This document shows, in pieces, positions 1 through 12,987 of a stretch of DNA of 64,000 bases (position 1 is the stretch's first letter; each line of letters begins with the position of its first letter). Source of the DNA: Ricinus communis (taxonomy: Eukaryota; Streptophyta; Magnoliopsida; Malpighiales; Euphorbiaceae); the NCBI RefSeq assembly GCF_019578655.1, contig NC_063260.1, positions 14,324,001 to 14,388,000 on the forward strand, written 5' to 3'. A program made the translations under genes and the position numbers. Below the pieces are notes generated by a model that was not told where the DNA came from, made no database searches, and worked only from the letters and a program-made list of their open reading frames with translations.

Positions 1-286
1 CAGTTTCACGAAAACATTACCGATCAAATTCCAAAAGGAAAGAAACGTCAGTCGATGCACAATTGGAGCAAACCAGATTTTAGAAAATTGATAAGTAATT
101 GATTAGCATTTATCAACCCAATTTTTCTATTAAAGACCATACAAGACTATCAACGGTCCAAAAATATCAAATTAACAATGAAAAATTGTGTTGATAAATG
201 TAAAATGAAATGGAAAAAAAATAAATTCGAGAGAAGTTAAAAATTAAAAAGAAAATTAATAATAGAAAAGCAATTTCCACGTATTT

Positions 287-1171
287 TTACAAGTTATAGA
301 TAATAAGAAAACAAGGTAAAACTGCACGACGGTCAAACACCAGCAACTCGCCATTTTCCCCGCTCACCGAGTCAAACCCGAGTCCCCCATCAATCAACGA
401 CTCAAACTCAATTTGCTTCGAAACCCGACCCGCTATAACCCGACAAACCAGCATAGCCCTCCTTCCACTACCGCCACCAGCACTCTCGTGAGCACCACCG
501 CTACCGGAAAACGTACAGATAGCAGAACCCTTCCCGCCAGGAAAAACCCACGCGCCGCCACGAGTGTCATGAACACCGCCAGTGGGACCCAAACAATAGA
601 ACCGCATCATCTCGTTTCCATCCGCGACGCAGCGCGCATTCTCCTCCCGAGTGGTACCCCCGGATAACCCAGCTCGCATTTTCACCATTTCCCGGTACTC
701 TTCAAACCGGGTTACCGTCCTTGACCCGTTATGGACTTTGAAAATCATCTCAATCCGACCCGGAAAAGACTTGTTGCTCCAGCTAGTATGGAAGATGATT
801 TGAACCACATTGCGTGAAGGGTGACCCTCGGAGACCTCGGTGAGAGCCGGGAAAAGCGGGTCTGGGTTGCGGGCTGAGCGAGAGCGAGAACGAGAAGGCG
901 GAAGGGGAGCGGAAGGCGGTTGAGTTTTGGGTTTGGGTTTGGGTTTATTTGGATTTTTGGGATGGGTCTTGAGGTTGGAATATCTTTTCAGCTTTGAAGT
1001 GGCAATGGCAGCAGAGGTTGTGGTGGTGGCCGTTTCGATAACGTCTTTGATGCTTTGAGAAGTTTTGCGGCAACTGGAGCTTGGTATTAGGTGATGTTTA
1101 GGACTGGGGCTAATGACATCTTCCATTGCCCTTGATTTGCAATGCAGTGATTTCACCCATCCGCTTGCCAT
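287..1171 (-). CDS. Plant-specific protein of unknown function (At4g22560/At4g12450-like), intronless
   Basis: The reading frame encodes 294 aa when started at the ATG at 1171-1169 (MASGWVKS); the only in-frame codon further up that could serve is a GTG. The first third is basic and low in complexity, with a Lys-Pro run and an Arg-Ser run (SRSRSRS). From about residue 110 there is a conserved-looking globular part: SRNVVQIIFHTSW, then GRIEMIFKVHN and TRFEEYREMV. These resemble the C-terminal region of a plant family that in some members follows a C2H2 zinc finger and has been likened to a PARP-type fold. No zinc finger is present here and no catalytic residues can be assigned. It ends with VLPCFLIIYNL and TAA at 287-289. 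The gene is clearly richer in GC than its flanks. The family match is from recall; position next to LPP and ORP genes, as in Arabidopsis chromosome 4, supports it. Function is unknown. Confidence 0.85.
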   Translation of the reverse strand: MASGWVKSLHCKSRAMEDVISPSPKHHLIPSSSCRKTSQSIKDVIETATTTTSAAIATSKLKRYSNLKTHPKNPNKPKPKPKTQPPSAPLPPSRSRSRSARNPDPLFPALTEVSEGHPSRNVVQIIFHTSWSNKSFPGRIEMIFKVHNGSRTVTRFEEYREMVKMRAGLSGGTTREENARCVADGNEMMRFYCLGPTGGVHDTRGGAWVFPGGKGSAICTFSGSGGAHESAGGGSGRRAMLVCRVIAGRVSKQIEFESLIDGGLGFDSVSGENGELLVFDRRAVLPCFLIIYNL

Positions 1172-4100
1172 TTTCACGATTATGATATATCTCTCTTCTT
1201 TTACAAATCTTTTCTTTTACCTCTCTTGCATTCCATCGCCCTTTCTTGCCTTCCTTCCTTTTCCTTTTTCTTTTCTTTCTTTGCAGGTGGAGTGGGGCAA
1301 ACCCTTCTTTTCTTGCTCAAAGTTCTCGAGTTATTCTCTCTTTGTTTTATTTCTTTTTTCTTTTGGTTTGGGTGAGTTTGGAGTTGTTGCTGCTGTTGTT
1401 TTATGTAATTATGTTGGAAGAAAAGAATGGAGTGGGAAGGGACATGGCGATGGCGCGATATTAAATGGGACTGGTCTTTGTGTAGAAATTATTTACTTCG
1501 AATTGACCATTTTGCCACTCATATATAATGATAAGGTGGATCCTTCTATTACTTTCATCCTAGATTGTGTTTCTTACATGTGGTAAAAAAAAAAAAGAAT
1601 TAAAGTTTTATTCATTTTTATAGCATTATATTTCTGCACATATATTCAAATTATAAAATTCATTTTTAAGATTTTGAAGAATTCCTTTTTGTTATCTTCT
1701 ATGTGCTGCTCGATGATATATATATATTGCTTTTCTGAATTTATTTATCATTTCAAGATATAAAATAACAGCATCAATCGAGTAAATACTTTTTTTTCTC
1801 AAATCCAGAATTATTACTATTAATGATATTAGACCTTTTAGATATATTACTGGAAAATTTCAAAAAACAACCACAGTTATTTATTTTTTACAACGGAAAT
1901 ATTGGCAGTTTCTCAAATATTAACTATCCCTTCATTATGAATTTAGGAGAGGCCATCTGCCTTGATTCAAATACCAATATTTCCATTTTATCCCCTATTT
2001 TATAGCTAAATCTAATTTAATGGGTGGAAAATATCTGTCCCGCTACTAACGATGGGATGGAAATAAATTTAAACTTCATTATTTTGTATCTGCTCTGAAT
2101 CTAGTTCTAAATTATATTCAATATATATATATAATTTTTCAAAATTTATTAGATTTTAATTTAAATCTATACTTTGTCTGTTCAATTATACTTAACAATA
2201 ATTAAAATATTTAATAAATTAATAAAAATATATTTTTATGCTAAAATATATAAAATAAATATAAGTATTATATGAATCCGACCTGATCCCGTTTAAAAAT
2301 AATTATTCCATATTCGTTCAATTTTTACCGAGGTAGGAAAGAGAAAGACCGAATCTACCCTATTGTTCTTCTTTTTTTGAAAAAGATTGGTTTTCACTGT
2401 ATTACATAAAATATAATAACGCTCTTTAGCAATATTTTCTTTTAATAATGTTTCAAAATTTTGCAATGAAATTCTTTAATATGCTGGCTAACTACAATTA
2501 TATTTACACTATTTCACCTACTATCAAACTTAAAATGTAGTATAATTTAAGAAGCACGAATTCAGTCAATACAGACATATTAATGCAGCTATTTTAATAA
2601 TTGCATGACACAATTCTGGAAAGTAAGATTGATATATACTCTGGGACCAAATAAAATTTATGACTATAAGAAGGTTATAACTTAATAGATATTTGAATAA
2701 TAAGATTTTTGTTTGGACTTAATACTTAATTTTGTTAGTAAAATAATATAAATCAGAAATAATATAAATAAATATCTTATCATATTATATATAAAAATTA
2801 ATGAGATAAATAAATATTTCAGTAAAATAAAATATAACATAACATATATTTTTTAAGATTATATATACAAATATTATTATATAGGAGAATATCTATTTAG
2901 TCGGGACTTAAAAACTAATATATGTCACGTGAATATAGTGTAATTTATTTTTAATGATATCTTTTTTTATATATATTTAGAAAAAAATATATTATTTATA
3001 TACTTTTCTTCTTTGAAACCAAAAGTTTTAAATACTTAAGTCATTCTATAATAATGTAATAGCTAACTGTATTAAAAAGATTAATTTTGAAATTATAAAT
3101 TTAAGGTTAAAAGGTTAGTTAAACTAAAATGTGTTATTGAGATATTATGTATGAACCCATACGGGATGCATTATCGTATTCATATTCGTATCTCATATAT
3201 ACATTCTACCATGTTAAAGTTATGGGCACTTTTTAGTTATCAGCTTAGTTATGTGTTTAAGTTAGTACTTACAAGTGTATAAATTGTTCTTATTATAAAA
3301 GTGGTAAAATACTATGAGGTCGATATCTCAATGAACTGTTAGGTCACTTATTATAAAAATTATGTATCAACATAAAATACTAAAAATAAATTTAAACACT
3401 TTAAAGTAATATTTTTGAGAGAATAATATTAGTAAAATAAAATAATCAAACAATAAATAAATATGCAATGCAAATATAAATACTTATCATTTAAAACTAT
3501 ATGCTAAAGATAGTATTTAGCCTAGCCATTTACTTAGTAATTTCTTTGTTATACTTTAAGCCTAAATTTAATAAATATGATGGTGATTTGTCTTTCCTTT
3601 AGTGACTCAAGATGCAACTAAAATTCTACCAACATAGATCAAAACAAAGATAGTATTTTAATTACATTCAATTTAAATATTTTCATAACAATTACTATTG
3701 TTAGATTAATATGATAATTAACTAACAATAATAACTAAAATTAATAAAAATATAAAAGTAAAAAAATTACTCATTAAATAAATAAATAACAAAGTCCATA
3801 TAAAAATAAAAAGATTAAATTAAATATTTATAAAAACTAGCTTAACATATTTAATCCAATAATCGCGATATTAAATAGAAAAACATAAAAATAAGATAGA
3901 AAATTAAAACTTTTCTAGATTCAGAATTTTTTTAAAGTATGAAAATAAATGGTCTTTACTCTCCACTTCTTGAAAAAACTGTTTAATCTTAAAAGAACAA
4001 TAAAAATTAAAACTAAATCTAAGGATGCATGCTAGAATAAGCGGTAAAAGAGGCATCTCAACGGTTAAATTCTAAAATGTAAAAAATAACAATAAATATC

Positions 4101-7100
4101 ATAATAAAATTATTATTATATTTATAATAAAAATTATAATATTTTTGTATTTTATTAATGTTATAAGATATTCAACATAGAATTGTGTGCTTGAATAGAA
4201 TAAAAGACATAGGGTTGTGATTTTAGTAATTTTCTTTTTTTGTCTCTGATTTCATTTCAAAATTTGTTAACACAGACAGTATCCTTTATTTTGCTATCCT
4301 TATTGTTTTAAAATAGGTTTTTGTTTTGTTCCTTTTGCATTTATTTCAATTAAATCCAAAGAGTTTTGCCTGTCAGTGTTCACCCAAACAGATTAACAAT
4401 AAAACGTAAGCTGGTCAGCACTCGAAATAGTAAAGTCATTGTCCATTAAAAGGCTATAGAGAGAAAGAGAGTCTGCCAATCTGATACTTCTTCAATGCTT
4501 TTTATTGTTAGGGGCTTTTACCAAAGTAATTAGCCAACATCTGATATCACTGTTCGCAACAGCAAATTGCCTATGGCTATCCTTTCTCGAAATTGATCTA
4601 TTTTAATTAAATGGGGGTGAGAGTCTTTGATTAGATAAATTCAAAATTAAATCGAATTATACTTGTTAATTGAATTGAAAATTTCTTATAAATGTAAACC
4701 AAACTGAATATGTATATCCTAGATCAAATAAACTGAATCAATTGGGTTCATCTCTTTTATTTATTTGCTCATTCTTAATATTATCCAATCTTTTCATTAT
4801 TCTCTAAATTTATTAAAATGTAAAACTTCTCACTTTTCTTAATATTCAAAGAAAAAGAACACTTCATGAATTAAAATTCAACTATTAAGCTATTAGCTGA
4901 ATAGCATATTGTTATTTTAAAAATTAAGCTAGTCTAGTGGGTACATGATATCATTTTTCGTAGCTCTTAATTTATCTTAATTAATTGCTCGGCACATGTT
5001 GCTGTTGTTATTATTATTATTATTTTGGTTATAAATAATAATTTAAAATAATCAATGAAAAAATCTAATATATACTAAAAACGTAATCAAGAATGTTACT
5101 TTTTTCATAAAAATTATTCTAATTAAAAATTAAGTTATTAGTTAATATAAACACTAAAAATATTAATTAAGTATATTTTAAGATTGTAATTAGTATTTAA
5201 TTATAAAAGTAGTTTATTATTTAATAAATAAATTACATATTAAATATGAAAATCACATATCATGACTATGCCGAGTAGCACATGTATGTTTGAGTGACGG
5301 TTGAAAATGAAAATGAAAACAGCAATTGAAAATCAACTGTCATATGCTTTTACAATAATGAATGCTCAACTAACTCAACAAGTAAAATAACCAATTTGTC
5401 ATCATCCTTGAAAGATTGAATACTACTCATGTTTAAAAAGAGTGATTAAGAAAAATAGAAAGAGACGGCCAAATTCTATCTTCAAAGAATTAATGAGACA
5501 ACCTTTGGTGGAAGGTGATGAGGACCCTCCAGTTCAAAAAAGTTATTACCATAAATAAGAACTTCTATTGTTTTATTACGTCATTTCTTTTCAAAAGTTA
5601 TTCAAACACCCTAATTTGTCCATTTGGTACACAAGAAAATTCAGATAATTTTCTGTCATTGTATACCCAATAGAGTGGAACTTGAATTCCTTGAATAGAA
5701 AAATAAATAAAAGTCTTATGGCATAGACCAACAGGAGGAATCTTTCATGGGAGTTTGAAAGTGGGAATAGAAGAATAGAAAGAGAATGGAAACTGGCAGA
5801 AAGAGAGAGAATACATCTGAAAAGAAAAAAAAAATGAAAAGCACTGAAATCTAAACAAGTAAAAACGACAAGATTTCCACTAAAGTTTCTTTTGTATGCT
5901 TTAATTTGATGGGATTTTATTATAGTTAGCAAGTCACTATAAACATTAACAAAGTTTGGTGCTCTTTTTAATATTTTTAAAAAATATGCATAATAAAGGC
6001 TAAGAATAGAAGTTACAATAGGAGCCGACAACATTGATAAGTGTAAACCCAAAAATAAATAAATAAAAATTGCACAACACAACAAGACATACCAAACACC
6101 AAATCTTGAGAATTGGTGATGGATGGATAATACATGGACAACCCATTATATGAGTGGAAATTTGAATACAGAGTATATAAATTAAAAACATTTTAAGACA
6201 TGATGATGATTCCTATAAGGAGTGATTTATGTTAGTTAAAAAGAAGAGCCTAATTCAGGGAGCAATGGAAATGGGGGGTGGGGCTGAATTAAGGGTAGGA
6301 GGGAGTCTTTGCCAGCCTTTGGACTCACGCCTGCAGAATCTAATTTGGGCTCCGAGAACTGCGTTTTCCACTTGGCGTGCTCATCCTTAGCAAACCCCCA
6401 AAAATTTCTATTCTCTTTTTTTTTTAATAAAGCTTTTTCATCACTTCTATTTTTCTTCTTTTTTCTTTTTGCCAAAATTATTTTCAAAAGCTTCTGTAGC
6501 AACTGCAGGTGTTACTTGTTTGTTAGCTAAATGAGCAAGATTATCATGCTATCCCAGCCGTCAGATAGGTCACTAAATTCTATGTCTAAGGAAGAGCTTT
6601 CAGTTCCAAAAGGAAAACAGCTAAATGGACTAAACTTTAATTATCTCATTACTTTTAATATTCTAGTTTTTAATATAATCTAAAAATATTTAAATTTATT
6701 TTTTATGTATATCTATTCAATATATTTATATATAATGCATGATAAAGTTTAAATATTACTAAAAATAAAATTTAAATCTTTGTTATATTATATTAAAATT
6801 TAAGAGTATCTAAATATTAGAGTAATAAAATCAAAATGTTTATTAAATTGTATTGAAAGTCAAAATATTAAATTAACTAATGCATTTAACATAAAAAAAT
6901 AAGAAGAAAAAAACAAAAAAAATAGAATTTATTTATTTATATTTATAAAAATCATGAATGTAACTCTTATTTGTAGTCAAAATATTGGTCCGAACTCTTA
7001 AATAAAATTATCAAAATGCTAAAATGAAGAATTGCATCGCATTCAAAGAAATAAAATTATGAAAATACTGAAAGGTGTTAAAGTTTTTTTATATTTTATT

Positions 7101-7394
7101 TCAGCATCCTAAATTGATATTATTGTTAGGTCTTATTTTTATTTCCATATTTTATCAATATCTTTAAATAGGAAGCCAATTAAAATATATTGTAACTTAT
7201 AAATAATAGAATACATATTTTTATATGAAATATTGTATTCACAAATTGAGATTAAGGGTTTTGAAGATCTTATATTTTTAATTGATTAATAATCTTATTA
7301 AGGAAACTCTTAAGTATTAAATTTGAACACTTAATATTATTTATATTTTTTAAAATATTTATCAAATGTTTTTAAAAAGTAATCATATATACTA
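1172..7394. other. AT-rich intergenic spacer
   Basis: The first 160 bases upstream of the minus-strand gene are CT-rich on the plus strand, which fits a purine-rich 5' UTR for that gene. The rest is AT-rich sequence with short homopolymer and TA runs. The longest open frames (5591-6085, 6236-6502) are low in complexity and look like chance frames. No gene or RNA is visible. Confidence 0.6.
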
Positions 7395-7630
7395 CTCTCT
7401 TGATTCTATATTAACAATCTTTTTTTTAAATAAAAAATTTAATTATTTGTAACTTTTATTAATCTAATGTCAGATAATTTTTTTATGTTTTATTTTTATA
7501 TTGAAATAGATGTAATATCTATAGAAAGATAATTTAGACTAATTTAATTTTGTTATAATTAAATCTATTGAATACTTTATTAATCTAAATTAACTAGTAA
7601 AAAATGATAATTAGTATATAACGGAGAGAG
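7395..7630. mobile_element. Stowaway-like MITE, copy 1
   Basis: A 236-bp element flanked by TA on both sides (7393-7394 and 7631-7632). The left end reads TACTCTCTTGATTCTATA and the reverse complement of the right end reads TACTCTCTCCGTTATATA, an imperfect terminal inverted repeat of the Stowaway (Tc1/mariner) type with its usual TA target duplication. It has no coding capacity. The interior AAGATAATTTAGACTAATTT is shared with the copy about 1 kb downstream. Confidence 0.7.
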
Positions 7631-7863
7631 TAAGAAATAAATAAAAAAATTAATGGAGAGAAAAAATAGAAAAGTGAGAGAAAACACTTTTCACAAAAAT
7701 TTGATGAAAATATAAAAGATATGACAAGATCAAACTAAAACAATTAAATTATAACCAACCAAAGATTATTCGTTAGCAATCAAATCAAGAAAAAAACTCG
7801 ACGATCTTTCTTACCTATCAACTCCCTCAATAACCAACGGGGGTTGGTTTTGTATGAAAACAT

Positions 7864-8381
7864 AACATCTTTTTTTTTATTTGTCTAATTATCAATTAAA
7901 TTTTTAATTTTATAATTTTATCTAATTATTTTAAAATTGTAATATAAATACTCATATTCTTATTAATTTTTAAAAAAATTTCAATGACAATTTTTAAAAT
8001 TTTATAATAAAAAAATAACATGGCAAGTCAGTTTTTTATTAAAAAAAAATTAGTGAGTGAACAAAAAATTAATTACGTTTAGATATTCAAAATTTATGAA
8101 AGATTACACATATATAAAATCTCTAATGGTCATATTGTTAAATCTAGAACAAATTATTTTTGCTAATTCATATTTATTATTTTTTTAGTAAATAAAATCG
8201 ATTTGCCACGATATTTTTCTTAGTGTGAAATTTTTTGAAAAAATTTACCATAAAGTGTTTTTGAAAATAAATTACAAGCATGAGTGTTTATTTTAAAATT
8301 TTAAAAATAATTAGATAAAATTATTAAAAGTGTAAAATTCATAATTTAATTGGTAATTAGATATTTCTCTCCTTAAATGTT
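7864..8381. mobile_element. Foldback element with long inverted arms
   Basis: The two halves are imperfect inverted copies. The left arm has GTCTAATTATCAATTAAA at about 7882, and the reverse complement of the right end has ATCTAATTACCAATTAAA. Further in, both arms carry a TTATCTAATTATTT block, a TAAAYACTCAT block and a TGGCAAGTC / TGGCAAATC block, so symmetry extends over most of about 500 bp. There is no open frame. The exact ends and target duplication are unclear because the outer bases are T-rich; the coordinates assume symmetry to an AACAT terminus. A non-autonomous TIR transposon is the likely origin; the superfamily is not assigned. Confidence 0.6.
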
Positions 8382-8390
8382 GCTTTTTTA

Positions 8391-8622
8391 CTCCTTTCAT
8401 TTTAAAATTTGTTATTTTTATACATTAAATATAATATTTAATTATTTTATTTTGATGTTAAAATTAGTAATTAATAAATTACTTGAAGTATTGGACTAGA
8501 TGTTATAAATTTTGAGTCTACCGATAAAAAGATAATTTAGTCTCATTTAATTATGTTTTTCTCTATTGATTGCTGTATTAATTCAAGTTAAATACTAATG
8601 AATTACTACAGAATGGAGGGAT
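8391..8622. mobile_element. Stowaway-like MITE, copy 2
   Basis: About 232 bp between TA dinucleotides (8389-8390 and 8623-8624). The left end is TACTCCTTTCATTTTAAA; the right end, reverse complemented, is TAATCCCTCCATTCTGTA. The interior AAGATAATTTAGTCTCATTT matches the same interior position of the copy at 7395-7630, so both belong to one family, though they are diverged. Non-coding. Confidence 0.65.
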
Positions 8623-9551
8623 TACAATTTAACAATACAATATGCATCGTTTTGAATTGGTCAAATAAACAAATACAACCAATGAAAAAAGAAAATCATT
8701 CAAACGAATCCTTACCTTATTAATTGAAGTATTTTTTTAATAATAAGTTTGAATATCAATGCTTCAGAACCTTTAATACAACTGCTAGTATAGATTATAG
8801 AAGAAACCCTAACCTAGTGGCTCGTGGCATGTGTTGACAGACTTTAATTTGGGCCATGAGAATATCAATGCTTCTGAAGCGACTTAAATGCACGCATTGC
8901 TCCTACTATAAATTTGTCTTCTTTTCTTTTCTTAGGTTTACAAAATAAGGGAGGCCCGTTGGTGCATTCATCCATAGAATCATTCAAAACACAAGTTAAT
9001 GCATCTCCCACAATTTCCACTCTTTATTTCCTTTTCATATATATAAATATTTATAATTGATTTAAAATATATTAGATATAAGTGGTAGAATACTATTTTA
9101 ATTTTTTTAATGAAACTATTATTATTTAGAATTTCCATTTTCATGATTCGTTGTTAAACATTTTACAACTCTTCTTTAGCTGCTATCTTTAATAGATTAA
9201 CTAGATAGTATTTGTCAATGTTATATCAGTTGGTTTGCCTAAAAAAGACACAAGCCTGAAGGATAAGAATCCTTTACATAAACATTTTTTTTCAAATCGT
9301 AATTTTAAATTTATAGAATTTAAATCAAATTAAATATATATACGACTAATTTCTATACAAAGTTTAGTATGTAAAATTTTAAGATTTTATATTAAATTTT
9401 TTTATATAAATTTTTATTAAGTAAATATATTGAAATATTAAAAAATAATTATATTATTATAAACTATGGAATTTTGAAATTTAGGGCAGGAATTTATTGA
9501 TGAGGTAGGGAGTGATTATCGGACGAAATTGTGTTTGAATGACCAAATGGG
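8623..9551. other. Intergenic spacer
   Basis: AT-rich spacer between two transposon remnants. A stretch at about 8760-8960 is less AT-rich, but it has no open frame of note. Nothing else is seen. Confidence 0.5.
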
Positions 9552-9561
9552 AAGCGGAATT

Positions 9562-10173
9562 GGACAAAGTGTCAATTTGCTCTAAAAGTTAAATACATTT
9601 AATTTTAATTTTTTAACAAATAGCCTCGTAAACTTAAATTCAACAGTCAAATATATTGAATATAGACTTTTTCAGTGTATTTAAAAATCAAATATATTAT
9701 ATTTATTTTTTTTAGATTTAGGTTTTAATTAAAGTATAAAAATTAAAAATAAAATTTATTTCACTAATTTATTGTTTGATTTAAAAATAACAAGTATTAA
9801 ATAAATTAAAATTTTAATTTTTTTAATAAATTGACGCATAATTTATAATTTTTAGATCAATTAAATTTAAATTTTAAATTTTATCAAATATTTTATTATA
9901 TAAATGCGTTACTTTATTATATTATTAGACAATTAATGAAAAGATATTATTTTTAATTTTTATAATTTAATTAAATCCTAGAAATTTAATATTATCTCAC
10001 TTAAAAAAATTAGATTAAATATATTTGATCCAAATTCATGGGTTATTTGATAAAAAATTTAAATTAAATATATTTAATCTTTAAAAGTTCAGAGAGCTAT
10101 TTATTTAAAAAAATTAAATTAAATTAAATTAATTTTTAGATATAAATTGAAGAGGCAAATTGACCATTTGTCC
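9562..10173. mobile_element. Mutator-like MITE with long terminal inverted repeats
   Basis: A 612-bp non-coding element. The left end begins GGACAAAGTGTCAATTTG and the right end, reverse complemented, begins GGACAAATGGTCAATTTG. The inverted match continues imperfectly for roughly 100 bp through a T-rich tract and an AAATAGCYTC block. It is flanked by AAGCGGAATT (9552-9561) and AAGCAAAATT (10174-10183), a 10-bp direct repeat with two mismatches. Long TIRs and a target duplication of 9-11 bp fit non-autonomous Mutator-like elements. The mismatches in the duplication indicate some age. Confidence 0.7.
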
Positions 10174-10183
10174 AAGCAAAATT

Positions 10184-12987
10184 TGACAAGGAAGGCACTA
10201 TGAGCATAACACGTGATCTAGTCAGGTTTGGTAAGATGATCATTGTCTGGGTATGAGAACTGCCAGTCATTGTGAGGGTCTATTGAAAGGAACTTAAAGA
10301 TTCATGGATCGGGTCTATCATGATGGGTCAAACCCATTTCATTATATTTGCTTCAAAATAACAATAAAAAAACCTGCATGGAGAAGTTAAAGTAATCAGT
10401 CTGTATCTTTTTAGAAGAAGTAACTACTCCACATGAAATGAAAAGAAAAATATAATTAAAAAAATTGCTAGCCCATTTCTTATAAATCCTTTCTTTTTAA
10501 TGTTTATTAATTATACAAGAGAATAACTTAATTAAATCTAATGTATTAAATTGAACTGTTTAATGAGTAATGCATATTTTTAAGTATTTTAAATTTAAAC
10601 AGTAGGAAATGATTCACAGGTAGAATCTGATACAGTTAAACTTTAATAAAAATAACCTCTGCCTAATTAAAAAACATTACTACAAGTAAATTTTATAATG
10701 TCCTCCGAGACCGAGATGCTCCTGAATCTTCTTTATATTCCTGGCCTGCTCATGACTTGGATCTTTCTGGGCTTGTGGGTATTTATTCAAAGATAGTGAC
10801 AAAGGCCTTTAATTGTGCCTACAGATTTGGACCCTCTCTGACGTTGGCTTATCAATTGGATTTGGTAACTTGTGTTTGGTAAATGGCAATTGGTATATTT
10901 ACAGCTCATTCTTGCTTTTGCTTTGTGGTAAATGGAGTTGCAGAACAAAAGAATCCTTAGATTTCCTGCTGGCGTTTAAAATGCTGGTTTGGAGTATTTA
11001 AATTTACACAAGTGAATAGCACCATTTTCTATTCCTTTTAACATAAAAATGTTGTCTTCCATGATTAAATACGTGGGCACGAATTGGACTAATTTGAACA
11101 GACGAGAAGACTAATTTATGGAAAGAGACAGCATCACATGTCATCACAACCTTCACAAGTATGATCACATCTTGTATTCAGAACACATGGTTGAGGAGAT
11201 ACCTAAATAATTAGGTTGAAAAGAATGGAAGATGATATATGTTTCATTTCCCCCTTGAGGCTTTAATGGTTAAACTCTTCTTGGATGCCACCAATAGGAA
11301 ATGGTTTAGAGTTTCAAGGAGACAGAAGTAGGGTCGTCATGCCAATATGTTGTTGATATTACGGGCTTCGCTAGTAAAGTTAGAAAGTCAAATTTTGAGC
11401 TAAAAAGGGAAAATAAACGTTTTTTGATCCACTACCATTAGCTACTAGGATTGTAATAACTCCTAAAAAAGTATAGAGCAAGGCTTAATTTGAACATTAA
11501 GATTGTTATGCATAAATATTTTATATTTTAATATTAAATAATTATTATGTATTTAATTATTCAAAATTAATAAACATATAACAATTAAATAAGATAATAA
11601 TTCCTTTTATACTAAATTTGAGTTGCCTAATTTATGGGCCTGAACCTGGAGTCGTCAGACTGACTTATTGATCCATAAGCTCACGAGTCTCTTTATAGTT
11701 TTAGTATATCAGGTGTTGTCATGTTGCGTCTTGTACACACACTACAAATTATTATAATTGGCTCATACTATGTTGGTACCCCCAATAACTACTGTATCGC
11801 CCTTGTGAATTCTACGTGGCCATTTCCTATTTATTACCTCATAGTCACTCTTGAATGAATGCCACATTTATAGTGGACCTAGTTTATAAATAAATTTACT
11901 TGCACAATCATAACCGTCAAATGATAAATTTAGCAAATTGTTAAATTGGTTGTACAATTTTAAAAGACTTAACCTGTAACATGTAAGAAGGTTATTTTTA
12001 TTATTCAGCAAAAAATATCTAATCAAGGGTACAATTCGAAAAATAACTCTGCAAGGGACATATGTATTTTTTCACATCAAATCAGTAATATGTGTTTTAA
12101 TTTTTTTAGGTACATTTTATATTTTTATTATTTTTTAAATTATAAATATTAACATAAATATAAATACTTGATAAAATAAGTATTTTTAATTAATTTAGTA
12201 TCCAATTAGATATTTTGTGATTATAAAAATTATCAAATATATATATTTTTAGTTTTAATTAAATCCGAAAAATAATTTTTTAAATAAATTTTAATATATT
12301 TATAAATTCTTTAATGCATTATTAGATGCCACATTGTTTATAAAATTCTATTTAGTAATAGTTCATATTAAATACATGTAAAATTATTTAAAAAATAATC
12401 AAACTTCACCCTTTAATGAGTTAGATTAACACTAGTTTCATAGCCAAAAGAAAATATTTAATAAGTTAGCTCACTTCTTTTCTATTTGATGAAGTGAGAT
12501 TCACACACACACACAAAGAAAAAACCTAAGCAACCTAACTAATAAGTAAATATCAAAGTTAAAAAGGCAAGTGTATTTATAAATTAGGTGAATCATAAAA
12601 GAACCTAAATTTTAAAAAATATATATAAAAATTATAAAAATTTAAAATATATATCATTCAAGAATTGTGTATAATGCATCAGGAGTAGCTAATTAATTAA
12701 TTATTATGTGTAAGAAAAGAAAAGAAAAATAATTGAAGGAGGGGGCTGGAAGATGGAATGATCTTGTTGGGCTCGTTAGAATTAAGGATTTTCTCAGCTG
12801 GGTGGATACTAGGCTTCATCTAAATGCATTATTTCTGGCCCGATTCTCGGCCCGAAATTATACCACCGGGCCATCACTGCACCACAATCTAAACGTCGTC
12901 GGTTTTACCTACTCTCCAAGTTTCCATTCCAAACTTAACAAACAGAACCATCGGAAATCGTTGACCACCATTCCATAGCCGACGACA
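10184..12987. other. Intergenic spacer upstream of the LPP gene
   Basis: Mostly AT-rich. The part around 10690-11010 and 11200-11400 is more balanced in base content, with an open frame (10813-11001) that resembles no family I know. A (CA)n run lies at about 12502-12515. The last 150 bases before the LPP start are GC-richer and probably include its 5' UTR. No convincing TATA box can be placed. Confidence 0.5.

Noticed and set aside
925..950. GGGTTTGGGTTTGGGTTTA, resembling a telomere repeat
   Set aside because: The plant telomere unit is TTTAGGG. Here the repeat is GGGTTT and encodes a Lys-Pro run on the minus strand of the unknown gene.
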